Positions 6,665 through 13,350 of a DNA stretch of 13,861 bases are shown here, one piece after another. The notes below the pieces were generated by a model. It ran no database searches, had not been told where the DNA came from, and saw nothing but the letters and a program-made list of their open reading frames with translations. Both the position numbers and the translations under genes were made by a program. Location of the stretch: the NCBI GenBank assembly GCA_050297015.1, contig JBNKRZ010000007.1, forward strand, positions 1 through 13,861, in the 5' to 3' direction. Numbering within the stretch: position 1 is the stretch's first letter; each line of letters starts with the position of its first letter. This stretch comes from JACKJA01 sp050297015 (GTDB lineage: Bacteria; Pseudomonadota; Alphaproteobacteria; Micavibrionales; Micavibrionaceae).

Positions 6665-8689
6665 ATGACCGAACATATCAAAATGCCCGATGTGGCGCCG
6701 TTGGTGCGCGTGATCGCAGACGGGGCACAAACCGTCTATCAATATCCGTTTCCCATTTTCGCCAGCGAGGATCTGGCCGTTTATTTCGACGGCGCACGGC
6801 AATATAGCGGCTTTACCATCGCCGGGGCGGGGGAGACGGCGGGCGGCTCTGTTACGTTTGATACCGCGCCCGCGGACGGGGTCACTGTGATGCTGGAACG
6901 CCGCATGCCTCTGGAGCGCTTAACGGACTTTCTTGAGGGCGGGGATTTCAGCGCGCAAGCGATCAATACGGCGCTGGATTTCCTAACCGCCGCCGTGCAG
7001 CAAGTCGCACGGGATCAAAGTGCGATGATCCGCTATAGCGATGATGAAAACCCGGCGACACTGGCCTTGCCGGTGATTGCGCAACGGGCGAATAAGGTGT
7101 TGGGCTTCGACGGGAGCGGTAATCCGGTGCCTGTTTCAGCGGAGGGGACGATGGCCGCGCCGGACTTTACGGCCAGCGGGACGGGTGCGGCGACGCGATC
7201 ATCTTATGACAAGTTTTCCGATCTCGTTTCGGTGAAGGATTTTGGCGCGGTGGGGGACGGCCTCACCGACGATACGCTGGCTATCCAGCAGGCTCTGGCC
7301 GCGCATGATGCGGTGTTCGTGCCGGCGGGCACGTATCTGATTACGGGCACGATTACGCTGGGCTGGGGGCAGAGTCTTTTCGGTGCGGGGCAGGTCTCCG
7401 TTCTCAAATGCCAGTCGAACGGGTTTAATGCGATTGATATCCCGGAATCGTTTTCCATAATCCGAGATATTAAAATCGAAGGTGGGGATGTGGGGATTAA
7501 GCTGTTCGGGCGGGATGCCGAATGCGTCCAGAATGCTATCACGGATGTTGTGATTGTGGGCGCGAATACGGGGATTCAGCTCGACGGTTATACGGACACG
7601 AACAAGCCGTGCTATTGGAACAATTTCGCGCGGATATTGATTGAAGGGCCGCTGGTGAACGGAGTGCATTTGACGCGCTCCGGCGCGGGCGATACGCCGA
7701 ACGCCAATAAATTTCATGTGGTGCGTGTGTACTCCAAGGGTGCGGCGACGAGTAATGCCGGGTTTTACGTGGAGCACGGGAGCTTCAATAACGCCTTTAT
7801 CGACTGTGAGGCGAATGTGAACGGCGACAGCGCGCAAGGCTGTTTCATCATCGGCGCGGGGAGCAATAAGACGCTGCTCGTCAACCCGTATGCGGAAAGC
7901 TGGAACACGGTGCCGAATGTAAAGCTGGAGGCCGGATCGGTGGAAACGGCGATCTATAACCTTTTGTCCGCGTCGAACGGGGCGGCGATCTGGGATCTGT
8001 CCGGCGGGGAATACACGGCCTATAACGCGGGCTATCCGCACAAAAACCGGATGCAGCGCAGCACGGTGACGGATCTGACCGCGACGCTGCAACGCTATGA
8101 TACGGAGTATATCGATGCGAGTGGCAGCGTGAGTTTGGATATCTCGCACTCGGTGCATTTGGTGTCGAGCTTTGGCGGGGCGCTGACGGTGGCGCTGCCC
8201 AATGCGGCGGATGCGGTGGGCGTCGAGATGACGGTTAAGAAAATCGACAGCTCATCCAATTTGGTGACGGTAAGCGAAAGCGGCGGGGCGGGGCCGGATG
8301 GCCGCTCCTTCTTCCTCGGTGGGGAGAATGACTATGTGACGATGATCTCTAACGGCGCGGAGTGGTTTGTGACCTCCTCCAACCGGATGGCCGGGAATAC
8401 GCGCTATGCTGATACGACGGGTACGTACCAAATCGACATGGCGGTGGATGTTTACCTCATCTCCAGCTATGGCGGGGCGGTGACGGCGCAGCTCCCGCCC
8501 GCAGATGCGGCGGAGGCCGTGGGGCGCATGGTGACGGTCAAGAAAACGGATGGTTCGGCCAATGCGGTCACGGTGACAGAGCAAGGCGGCACCGGCCCCG
8601 ATGGTTACGGCCAGCCTTTAAGCGCGCAGTATGAGGCTATCACTGTGGTGTCCGACGGCGGGAGCTGGTGGATTGTGAGTAAGTTTTAA
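6665..8689 (+). CDS. tail fibre/tailspike with T7-type anchor and pectate-lyase beta-helix
   Basis: The 674-aa receptor-binding protein has three parts. Residues 1-160 resemble the T7 fibre particle-binding domain (VYQYPFPIFASEDLAVYFDG, VTFDTAPADGVTVMLERRMP). Residues about 190-470 begin with the pectate_lyase_3 signature VKDFGAVGDGLTDDTLAIQQAL and VFVPAGTYLI, and continue as a right-handed beta-helix. Such helices in tailspikes often cleave surface polysaccharide. Residues 478-575 and 581-674 are two related copies of a beta-rich unit: VHLVSSFGGALTVALP against VYLISSYGGAVTAQLP, and GGAGPDGR against GGTGPDGY, each ending in WFVTS or WWIVS. AGGAG lies before the ATG. Host range probably depends on this gene. 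The frame is intact, so adhesion function may be kept. Confidence 0.92.
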   Translation: MTEHIKMPDVAPLVRVIADGAQTVYQYPFPIFASEDLAVYFDGARQYSGFTIAGAGETAGGSVTFDTAPADGVTVMLERRMPLERLTDFLEGGDFSAQAINTALDFLTAAVQQVARDQSAMIRYSDDENPATLALPVIAQRANKVLGFDGSGNPVPVSAEGTMAAPDFTASGTGAATRSSYDKFSDLVSVKDFGAVGDGLTDDTLAIQQALAAHDAVFVPAGTYLITGTITLGWGQSLFGAGQVSVLKCQSNGFNAIDIPESFSIIRDIKIEGGDVGIKLFGRDAECVQNAITDVVIVGANTGIQLDGYTDTNKPCYWNNFARILIEGPLVNGVHLTRSGAGDTPNANKFHVVRVYSKGAATSNAGFYVEHGSFNNAFIDCEANVNGDSAQGCFIIGAGSNKTLLVNPYAESWNTVPNVKLEAGSVETAIYNLLSASNGAAIWDLSGGEYTAYNAGYPHKNRMQRSTVTDLTATLQRYDTEYIDASGSVSLDISHSVHLVSSFGGALTVALPNAADAVGVEMTVKKIDSSSNLVTVSESGGAGPDGRSFFLGGENDYVTMISNGAEWFVTSSNRMAGNTRYADTTGTYQIDMAVDVYLISSYGGAVTAQLPPADAAEAVGRMVTVKKTDGSANAVTVTEQGGTGPDGYGQPLSAQYEAITVVSDGGSWWIVSKF

Positions 8690-8742
8690 AAACCGTGAAC
8701 AAGCGGCGATAAATGGCCTGCAAATAGCGTTTTTCTGCGCTT

Positions 8743-8779
8743 CCGGTGCTCACGTACCCTTAAGTACGTTGCGCGCCGG
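8743..8779. repeat. hairpin repeat downstream of tail fibre gene
   Basis: ACGTAC (8752-8757) and GTACGT (8764-8769) form a perfect stem with a CCTTAA loop, flanked by CCGG on both sides. Unpaired bases of 5-6 nt separate inner and outer stems. It lies about 55 bases after the fibre stop and before the convergent gene, so it may act as a transcription end for both. There is no long T-run. Confidence 0.55.
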
Positions 8780-8792
8780 TTCTCGAAAATCA

Positions 8793-9212
8793 CTATTTTC
8801 GGCTCATTTCTCTTTGTTTGTTAACGGTTTCCCGGCACGTCTTACCGGTGTAATCCGCAATATCGGACTCTGAATATCCTAAAAGCCGTCCGATGGTGAT
8901 GTCATCAGCATCATCTTGTTGCCGTTTCCGGTTGAAAGTCTGCTCTTTGATCCATAAAAATGCTTTGGCCCGCCATGTCTCATCGGGTGGGGTGAAGCAA
9001 ACATACAGGATGTCCAGACCATTTTTGGCGTCCCGGACAAGATATTCGATCCGCGTAAATGTGCCATTGTCCACATAAGGGGCAAATGTTTGTTCCGGGA
9101 TGATGGCTTCGGGCGGGCGTTGATTTTCCTGTATGGCGTCATGAAAGACCGCCAGCTTTTTGGCGCCGGAAAGCATCAAATCCAGTTCTTTTCCCTCATG
9201 TGGTCCGATCAT
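8793..9212 (-). CDS. hypothetical protein, 139 aa
   Basis: I do not recognise a named family. The N-terminus MIGPHEGKELDLMLSGAKKLAVFHD is ordered-looking, followed by PPEAIIPEQTFAPYVDNGTFTRIEYL, a GLDILYVCFTPPDE segment, a basic QTFNRKRQQ stretch and a helical end (IGRLLGYSESDIADYTGKT). No signal peptide or membrane segment is present. It is antisense to its neighbours, convergent with the fibre gene and divergent from the gene at 9241; the two starts are only 28 bases apart. I see no good ribosome-binding site before the ATG at 9212, so an internal Met could be the start. The GLDI-YV-TP-DE run resembles a stretch in the 117-aa antisense gene at 405-758, but this is too short to prove homology. 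Confidence 0.65.
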   Translation of the reverse strand: MIGPHEGKELDLMLSGAKKLAVFHDAIQENQRPPEAIIPEQTFAPYVDNGTFTRIEYLVRDAKNGLDILYVCFTPPDETWRAKAFLWIKEQTFNRKRQQDDADDITIGRLLGYSESDIADYTGKTCRETVNKQREMSRK

Positions 9213-9240
9213 GGATTTTTTATATCACAAAGGAGTCTTT

Positions 9241-9579
9241 ATGCCCCCTGAAAAAACCGAAAATATGAGTCGTGCGCAAATCGCGGATTTCCTGCCGCGG
9301 GCGATCAGCACGGCGCTGGCTTCCTATGATTTGTTTCTCGAAGACGTGCCGGAGAAAAAAAGTGGCGGTGATGATGATGATAAGAACGATGATTACCCTA
9401 AAAAATTTAAAGCCCATCACGATGCGTGCAAGGTTGCGCTGGCGCATATCGAATTGCTCTTTAAGCTGGCGCAGAGGGTGGAAAGCGCGGCGGAGGGGGC
9501 GTCCGCCCATAACGATCTGGCCGCTATGCTGGCCAAGGCACAGGAGGAAGTGGCGCAGAGTGAGAAGGATAATTATTGA
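9241..9579 (+). CDS. small acidic protein, possible terminase small-subunit analogue
   Basis: The 112-aa protein starts at the ATG at 9241, which has a strong AAAGGAG site; the open frame upstream overlaps the antisense gene and lacks support. It is helical, with an acidic low-complexity linker (GGDDDDKNDD, about 41-50) between an N-terminal helix and a C-terminal helical region (CKVALAHIELLFKLAQRVESAAEG and on). In T7-like genomes the small terminase subunit lies between the fibre and the large terminase and is short and helical. Position and size fit that role, but I see no helix-turn-helix or recognised motif, so it remains a hypothesis. Its stop codon overlaps the putative -35 box of the next gene. 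Confidence 0.6.
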   Translation: MPPEKTENMSRAQIADFLPRAISTALASYDLFLEDVPEKKSGGDDDDKNDDYPKKFKAHHDACKVALAHIELLFKLAQRVESAAEGASAHNDLAAMLAKAQEEVAQSEKDNY

Positions 9580-9602
9580 CATAACGCGAATGTTTTTATA
9601 AA
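9576..9602 (+). promoter_or_regulatory. putative promoter for the gene at 9637
   Basis: A consensus TTGACA (9576-9581) overlaps the stop of the preceding gene, with TATAAA at 9597-9602 after a 15-base spacer. A TAAAGT at 17 bases is the alternative -10. It lies about 35 bases before the start of the next gene. Confidence 0.45.
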
Positions 9603-9636
9603 GTTCATCTTCGTCATAAAAAACAAGAAGGTGTGC

Positions 9637-10107
9637 ATGTCTGAGTCTGGGAAAAAGGGCGCTTTGTATCCGGTTAAACGGGAAGACAAGGACAGTCATC
9701 CGCTTATGATTGTGTTTTACAGGCATGCCGCTTTACAGCGCCTTTCCCATGGGCATGTTGCTTCGAATAATCGTTCTCGTGATGTCTTTGAAACGGCCGT
9801 TTTTTTGTTTGAAAAGGAGCGTGCCTCTCTTAAGAAAGATTTCCCTGTGAATGCCTATGGTTGTCGGCCGAAAGCCGTAGAGGCGCTTTTAAGGGAACAC
9901 CTTGATTCCTATATTGATGCCGTTCAGCGGTTTGATCTGGTTGTTCCCCGCACGGCAGAAAATCAGGCTATGAGAGAGGACATGATTAAGCCGATGGCGA
10001 AGATGATGGCGGAAGATGTGAAAAGCCTTCCGTTGAGGAACGGGCGCAAAACGCATGTTGCGGAATATCTCTCCGATCGCACAAGGTTCGATGTGACGCT
10101 GGGGTAG
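9637..10107 (+). CDS. hypothetical protein, 156 aa
   Basis: I do not recognise this protein. The ATG at 9637 has AAGAAGGTG upstream at good spacing; a GTG at 9631 lies too close to that site. The protein is basic and helical, with no signal peptide or membrane segment. Recognisable stretches are HPLMIVFYRHAALQRLSHGH (near residues 21-40), RDVFETAVFLFEKERASLKK, and a C-terminal EDMIKPMAKMMAEDVKSLPL. It has its own likely promoter and lies between the possible small terminase and the large terminase. It could therefore be part of the packaging module or another cargo gene. Lower GC than the terminase slightly favours cargo. Confidence 0.6.
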   Translation: MSESGKKGALYPVKREDKDSHPLMIVFYRHAALQRLSHGHVASNNRSRDVFETAVFLFEKERASLKKDFPVNAYGCRPKAVEALLREHLDSYIDAVQRFDLVVPRTAENQAMREDMIKPMAKMMAEDVKSLPLRNGRKTHVAEYLSDRTRFDVTLG

Positions 10108-10137
10108 CGGTGCTCGGTAATCAGTAATCAGAAAAGG

Positions 10138-10187
10138 CGTCATTGCGAGGGAACAACTTGACCGAAGCAATCCAGAGCCGTGGGGGG
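10138..10187. repeat. left half of GTCATTGCGAGG-type repeat
   Basis: CGTCATTGCGAGGGAACAAC, then TTGACCGAAGCAATCCAGAG, matches the left part of the elements at 12350-12449 and around 12625. It joins directly to the compound block copy 2, so the right half of the repeat appears replaced or interrupted by that block. Confidence 0.75.
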
Positions 10188-10426
10188 AATTCTGGGTTGG
10201 CGGTCTTTGTTATTTCTTGCTCTACACAACTCTAATTTTACATAATACGGCACCAGGGAAAAAGGAAGGGGGTGCCTCCGTTTCTCCGTTTCTCCGTTTC
10301 TCCGTTTCTCCGCTCATCCGCGTAAGAGGGGGCGGACAAATACCGTTCACGCCAAGCGCGCAAAGTTTTGCAAAGGCCGCATAAGAAGGAAGAATGAAAA
10401 AGCTTTGCGGTCTTTTCTTTTTTTCT
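10188..10426. repeat. compound intergenic repeat block, copy 2
   Basis: This copy matches 1-253 closely. The tandem array of GTTTCTCC has four perfect units (10280-10311) against six in copy 1. The TTTTACATAAT motif is at 10236-10246. The match stops after the T-run; the right arm of the CGTTCACGC inverted repeat seen in copy 1 is missing here and other repeat sequence follows. The open frame across it is a repeat artefact. Confidence 0.85.
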
Positions 10427-10441
10427 CGGCATTTTTTATCC

Positions 10442-10551
10442 CGTCATCGCCTGAATCCGTGCCAGCGGATTCTAGGGCGATCCATACGATCTAACGGATA
10501 ATCACTATAGATTCCCTTAGAATTTGTTTCCAACAAATTCAGGGAATGACG
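10442..10551. repeat. paired hairpins forming a 110-bp imperfect inverted repeat
   Basis: The first hairpin is ATCGCC.GAATCCG and CGGATTC..GGCGAT (10446-10481). The second is ATTCCCT..GAATTTGTT and AACAAATTC.AGGGAAT (10511-10547). The outer ends, CGTCATCGCCTGAAT and ATTCAGGGAATGACG, are also inverted repeats of each other with two mismatches. This two-hairpin layout resembles REP/BIME-type elements. Confidence 0.7.
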
Positions 10552-10669
10552 AAGAGGGCGCGGTGTTTGTTCATCCTGGCCCGGGCTGTGAAGATGGAGC
10601 TGCATGAGCGGGGCGGCTGTGTTTTTCGATGATCGTTCATAAAATAACTTTTCAATATGTAAATTCACC
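10552..10669. other. leader region of terminase gene
   Basis: The stretch before the terminase has no gene and no clear ribosome-binding site just ahead of the ATG (AAATTCACC). The frame is closed upstream by a TAA at 10640-10642, so the start cannot move upstream. AT-rich DNA at 10630-10668 could hold a promoter, but I cannot define one. Confidence 0.35.
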
Positions 10670-12148
10670 ATGACTGTAACAAAATCACCCATTGGATTCA
10701 AACTTTTCTTGTCCTTATGGAACCAGATGCAGGGGCAAAGCACCCCCGCTGTGCATTTTAAAATGGCGGGGTGGCTGGAAAAATCATGGAAAAACAACGA
10801 TCAACGCTTGCTTCTTCAGGCGTTTCGGTCGTGCGGGAAAAGCTCTGTTGTGGGGTTGTTTACGGTGTGGCTTTTGTATCAAAACAATAACTTACGCATT
10901 ATTGTTTTATCCGCGGACGAGGCGCTGGCCGGGAAAATGGTGCGCAATGTCAAACGGGTGATTGAACGCCACCCTTTAACGGCAGACTTAAAACCCGAAC
11001 GGCTTGAACAGTGGGGCTCTGACAGATTTACGATACGTCGCGAAACGGAATTGCGGGACCCCTCCATGATGGCCAAAGGTATCGCCGCGAACATCACCGG
11101 CAGCCGCGCCGATGTCGTGATATGCGACGATGTGGAAGTGCCCCGGACATGCGATACGGCGGGCAAACGGGCGGATTTGCGCGCGAAGCTGGCAGAGATT
11201 GATTTTATCCTCGTGCCCGGCGGGGTGCAGCTTTATATCGGCACGCCGCACCATTTTTACACGATTTACGCCCGCAAGCCCCGTAAGGCGATCGGGGAGG
11301 CGCGACCTTTCCTCGACGGGTTTTCGCGGCTGGAAATCCCGATTATAGACGCCGCCGGGAACAGCGCGTGGCCCGAACGCTATCCGCCCGCACATATAGC
11401 GGATATGAGGCGGCGCAGCGGCCCCAACCGCTTCGCCAGCCAGATGATGCTGGAGGCCAAAAATATCGCGGAGGCACGGCTCGACCCGGCGCTACTGCGG
11501 CGCTATGATGATGATCTTATTTATCAAAAAGAGCTGCGCTGTCTTTGGATTGGCAGCAAAAAAATCGTTTCGGCCAGCGCGTGGTGGGATCCGGCTTTCG
11601 GCAGCGCGAAGGGCGACGGCTCTGTGCTCGCGGTGGTGTTGACCGATGAAGGCGGCGCGTACCATTTGCACCGCGTGGCCTATGTGAGGGCCAAGGGACG
11701 GGAGGATGACGAAGCCACGGAACAATGCCGCCAGATCGCGCGGCTGGCCAAGGCGCTCTTTCTGCCGTCGATTGCTGTGGAGACGAACGGGATCGGCAAA
11801 TTCCTGCCTGCGATCTTGCGGCGGGAATTGGCGCGGGAGCGGCATCCTTGCGCGGTGATCGAGAAAATCTCCACCCGGAACAAGGATACGCGCATTCTGG
11901 AGGCGTTTGATGCTGTACTAGCCGCGCGGGCGCTATACGTGCATGACAGCGTGTACAAAACGCCGTTCATCACCGAAATGCAGGAATGGAAACCGGGTGC
12001 ATCCAAAGGCCATGATGACGGCCTTGATGCCGTGGCGGGGGCGTTGAGCTTAGAGCCTGTGCGCATCGGAGCGGGCCGCGTGTTCGGTACGCCCGGCTGG
12101 AAAGGGCAAATCATGCACGAAGCGGATAGCACGTGGGATGTTTCTTAG
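10670..12148 (+). CDS. phage terminase large subunit (T7 gp19-like)
   Basis: The 492-aa packaging motor cuts and pumps DNA into the capsid. The ATPase domain has a Walker A variant AFRSCGKSS (51-59), as in T7-type terminases, a Walker B VVICDDVEV (149-157) with catalytic acid D154 region, and a coupling motif IGTPHHFYTIY (190-200). The C-terminal RNase-H-like nuclease shows ASAWWDPAFG (D307), VETNGIGK (E371) and HDDGLDAVAGAL (D450/D453), so all acidic residues expected for metal binding are present. Length is a little below T7 gp19 (about 590 aa). The first residues lack an obvious ribosome-binding site, and no in-frame ATG lies upstream. The frame is undamaged. Repeats, not phage genes, lie immediately on both sides. 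Confidence 0.95.
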   Translation: MTVTKSPIGFKLFLSLWNQMQGQSTPAVHFKMAGWLEKSWKNNDQRLLLQAFRSCGKSSVVGLFTVWLLYQNNNLRIIVLSADEALAGKMVRNVKRVIERHPLTADLKPERLEQWGSDRFTIRRETELRDPSMMAKGIAANITGSRADVVICDDVEVPRTCDTAGKRADLRAKLAEIDFILVPGGVQLYIGTPHHFYTIYARKPRKAIGEARPFLDGFSRLEIPIIDAAGNSAWPERYPPAHIADMRRRSGPNRFASQMMLEAKNIAEARLDPALLRRYDDDLIYQKELRCLWIGSKKIVSASAWWDPAFGSAKGDGSVLAVVLTDEGGAYHLHRVAYVRAKGREDDEATEQCRQIARLAKALFLPSIAVETNGIGKFLPAILRRELARERHPCAVIEKISTRNKDTRILEAFDAVLAARALYVHDSVYKTPFITEMQEWKPGASKGHDDGLDAVAGALSLEPVRIGAGRVFGTPGWKGQIMHEADSTWDVS

Positions 12149-12288
12149 GGGCAGGATCCATTAATTATGTCCCTAGACGGTGCGGCTATGATCGTCATTG
12201 CTGTTTTTCGTTTGTTTTTCTTTGTTTATATTTTACATAATCCAAAATGAAGGGGGAGGAAAAAGATGGCGCTTCCCTTAAAGAGGGG

Positions 12289-12438
12289 GTGAACGGTAGA
12301 TGACGGAGGGTAAGGTAGTCGGGATGACGTGTAAAAGGCTGTAGAAACTCCCCGTCATTGCGAGGGAACAACGTGACCGAAGCAATCCAGGACCACGGGG
12401 AAATTCTGGCTTGCCGCGTCGGTCTAAAGACCTCCTCG
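12289..12438. repeat. 150-bp direct repeat, copy A
   Basis: This unit matches 12562-12712 with only a few differences. Inside it begins a GTCATTGCGAGG element. Confidence 0.85.
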
Positions 12439-12449
12439 CAATGACGGGG
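12350..12449. repeat. 100-bp element with perfect 16-bp terminal inverted repeats
   Basis: CCCCGTCATTGCGAGG (12350-12365) and CCTCGCAATGACGGGG (12434-12449) are exact reverse complements. The interior has GAAGCAATCCAG and TTCTGGCTTGC, a partial inner inverted repeat. This is the widespread GTCATTGCGAGG...GCAATGAC chromosomal repeat, with a MITE-like shape but no flanking duplication that I can identify. Confidence 0.8.
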
Positions 12450-12561
12450 CGCGCTTCGGAATGACGGTGATATAGTTTCCCCTCCCCTTAAAAGGGTGGA
12501 GGGAATAGGGTGGAGGGACGCTATTATTATAGCTCTTGCACGAGACATCATTTTATATGGC

Positions 12562-12712
12562 GTGAGCGGTAGATGACGGAGGGTAAGGTGGTCGGGATGA
12601 CGTGTAAAAGGCTGTAGAAAGTCCCCGTCATTGCGAGGGAACAACGTGACCGAAGCAATCCAGAGCCGTGGGGGAAATTCTGGCTTGCCGCGTCGGTCTA
12701 AAGACCTCCTCG
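12562..12712. repeat. 150-bp direct repeat, copy B
   Basis: This is the second copy of the unit at 12289-12438, starting 273 bases later. Its GTCATTGCGAGG left end (12623-12639 region) is intact, but the right terminal repeat is lost: CCTCCTCG is followed by TGGGTGACG instead of CAATGACGGGG. Confidence 0.85.
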
Positions 12713-12752
12713 TGGGTGACGATAGATGTAGTGGGGGTATCTTGTGCCCCGG

Positions 12753-12983
12753 CTAAGGCCGTCTTTGCGGTGCTTTGCGGCGGGAAAGGGTGGTGGATGG
12801 GGATGCTTTTGATCCGTCGATCATTTTTCCGAGAGCGGCGCCCGCGAAAGGAGCAATAAGGCCGCCAATAGCCGCGCCGTTAGGGCCGGCTGCTGCCGCG
12901 CCAATGGTGATTCCCAAGATTTGTCCCCAAAAGCCCATCCTTACAGGGGTGCTTGCGTCTTTAAATGTGTTCATCAATAGCAT
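12753..12983 (-). CDS. small glycine-zipper membrane-type protein, 76 aa
   Basis: The ATG at 12983 has GGAGA about 8 bases upstream; a second Met is codon 4. Residues 17-53 are hydrophobic and rich in Gly and Ala at regular spacing (FWGQILGITIGAAAAG, AAIGGLIAPFAGAALG), the pattern of a glycine-zipper helical hairpin that packs in membranes. The C-terminus is basic (TLSRRKAPQRRP). Similar zippers occur in membrane-inserting toxins, pore-forming peptides and some holins. It is antisense to, and diverges from, the membrane/coiled-coil and endolysin genes, so a holin-like or toxic role is possible but unproven. Its last codons run into repeat-flanking DNA, so the C-terminus may not be original. 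Confidence 0.5.
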   Translation of the reverse strand: MLLMNTFKDASTPVRMGFWGQILGITIGAAAAGPNGAAIGGLIAPFAGAALGKMIDGSKASPSTTLSRRKAPQRRP

Positions 12984-13006
12984 GTCTGTCTCTCCATTTT
13001 GTCTTG

Positions 13007-13035
13007 TTTATATACCGTTTTCCCATGAAAGGCAA
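13007..13035 (-). promoter_or_regulatory. putative promoter for glycine-zipper gene
   Basis: On the minus strand TTGCCT (13030-13035) and TATAAA (13007-13012) are 17 bases apart, 24 bases before the ATG at 12983. The region overlaps the translation start signals of the divergent gene at 13044. Confidence 0.4.
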
Positions 13036-13043
13036 GTATTATT

Positions 13044-13346
13044 ATGTATAATAATTTTTCTTTGCCACCGGATTTAGTCTGGTGGATTACCGCCATTGAT
13101 TTGCCCGCGCTGGGCGGGCTTTTCTGGCTGATCTGGCGTACGCGCCGGGAGCACGATACAGCGCTTTCCGCTATGCGCGCGGCGCTTTCCGATTTCAAGC
13201 TGGAGGTCGCGAAATCTTACGCGGCGACGGCCGACGTGCGGGAGCTGGAAAAGCGCCTTGTCAGCCATTTGCTGCGCATTGAAGCCAAGCTCGATAAAAC
13301 CGCAATGAAAACCGCCGCCCTGCGCGGCCCTCATGAAAAGGAGTAA
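13044..13346 (+). CDS. membrane-anchored coiled-coil protein of the lysis module
   Basis: The 100-aa protein has one N-terminal membrane segment (LVWWITAIDLPALGGLFWLIW, residues 11-31) followed by RTRRE, which suggests the C-terminus stays in the cytoplasm. An amphipathic coiled coil fills residues 35-88 (FKLEVAKSYAATADVRELEK, then LVSHLLRIEAKLD). This architecture resembles small phage membrane proteins encoded next to endolysins, such as XhlA-like or holin-associated proteins. It lacks the periplasmic orientation expected of an Rz-type spanin. The gene overlaps the ribosome-binding site of the endolysin gene, so the two are probably translationally coupled. The exact family is uncertain. 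Confidence 0.7.
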   Translation: MYNNFSLPPDLVWWITAIDLPALGGLFWLIWRTRREHDTALSAMRAALSDFKLEVAKSYAATADVRELEKRLVSHLLRIEAKLDKTAMKTAALRGPHEKE

Positions 13347-13350
13347 AACC

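Larger units (their letters stand above)
12149..12752. other. repeat-filled intergenic region after the terminase
   Basis: About 600 bases without a credible gene. It contains a TTTTACATAAT motif (12231-12241), CCCTTAAAGAGGGGG and CCCCTTAAAAGGG motifs (12274-12290, 12480-12505), and two direct copies of a 150-bp unit. Open frames on either strand here merely translate these repeats. I see no clear terminator for the terminase gene. Confidence 0.6.

Noticed and set aside
7199..8158. 319-aa antisense open frame
   Set aside because: Shadow of the fibre gene, which has clear T7-anchor and pectate-lyase motifs.
10444..10797. 117-aa antisense frame overlapping the terminase start
   Set aside because: Covers the paired hairpins and the terminase N-terminus; no credible start or motif.
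12195..12644. 149-aa antisense frame with repeated peptide blocks
   Set aside because: Spans the 150-bp direct repeats; the peptide repetition comes from the DNA duplication.
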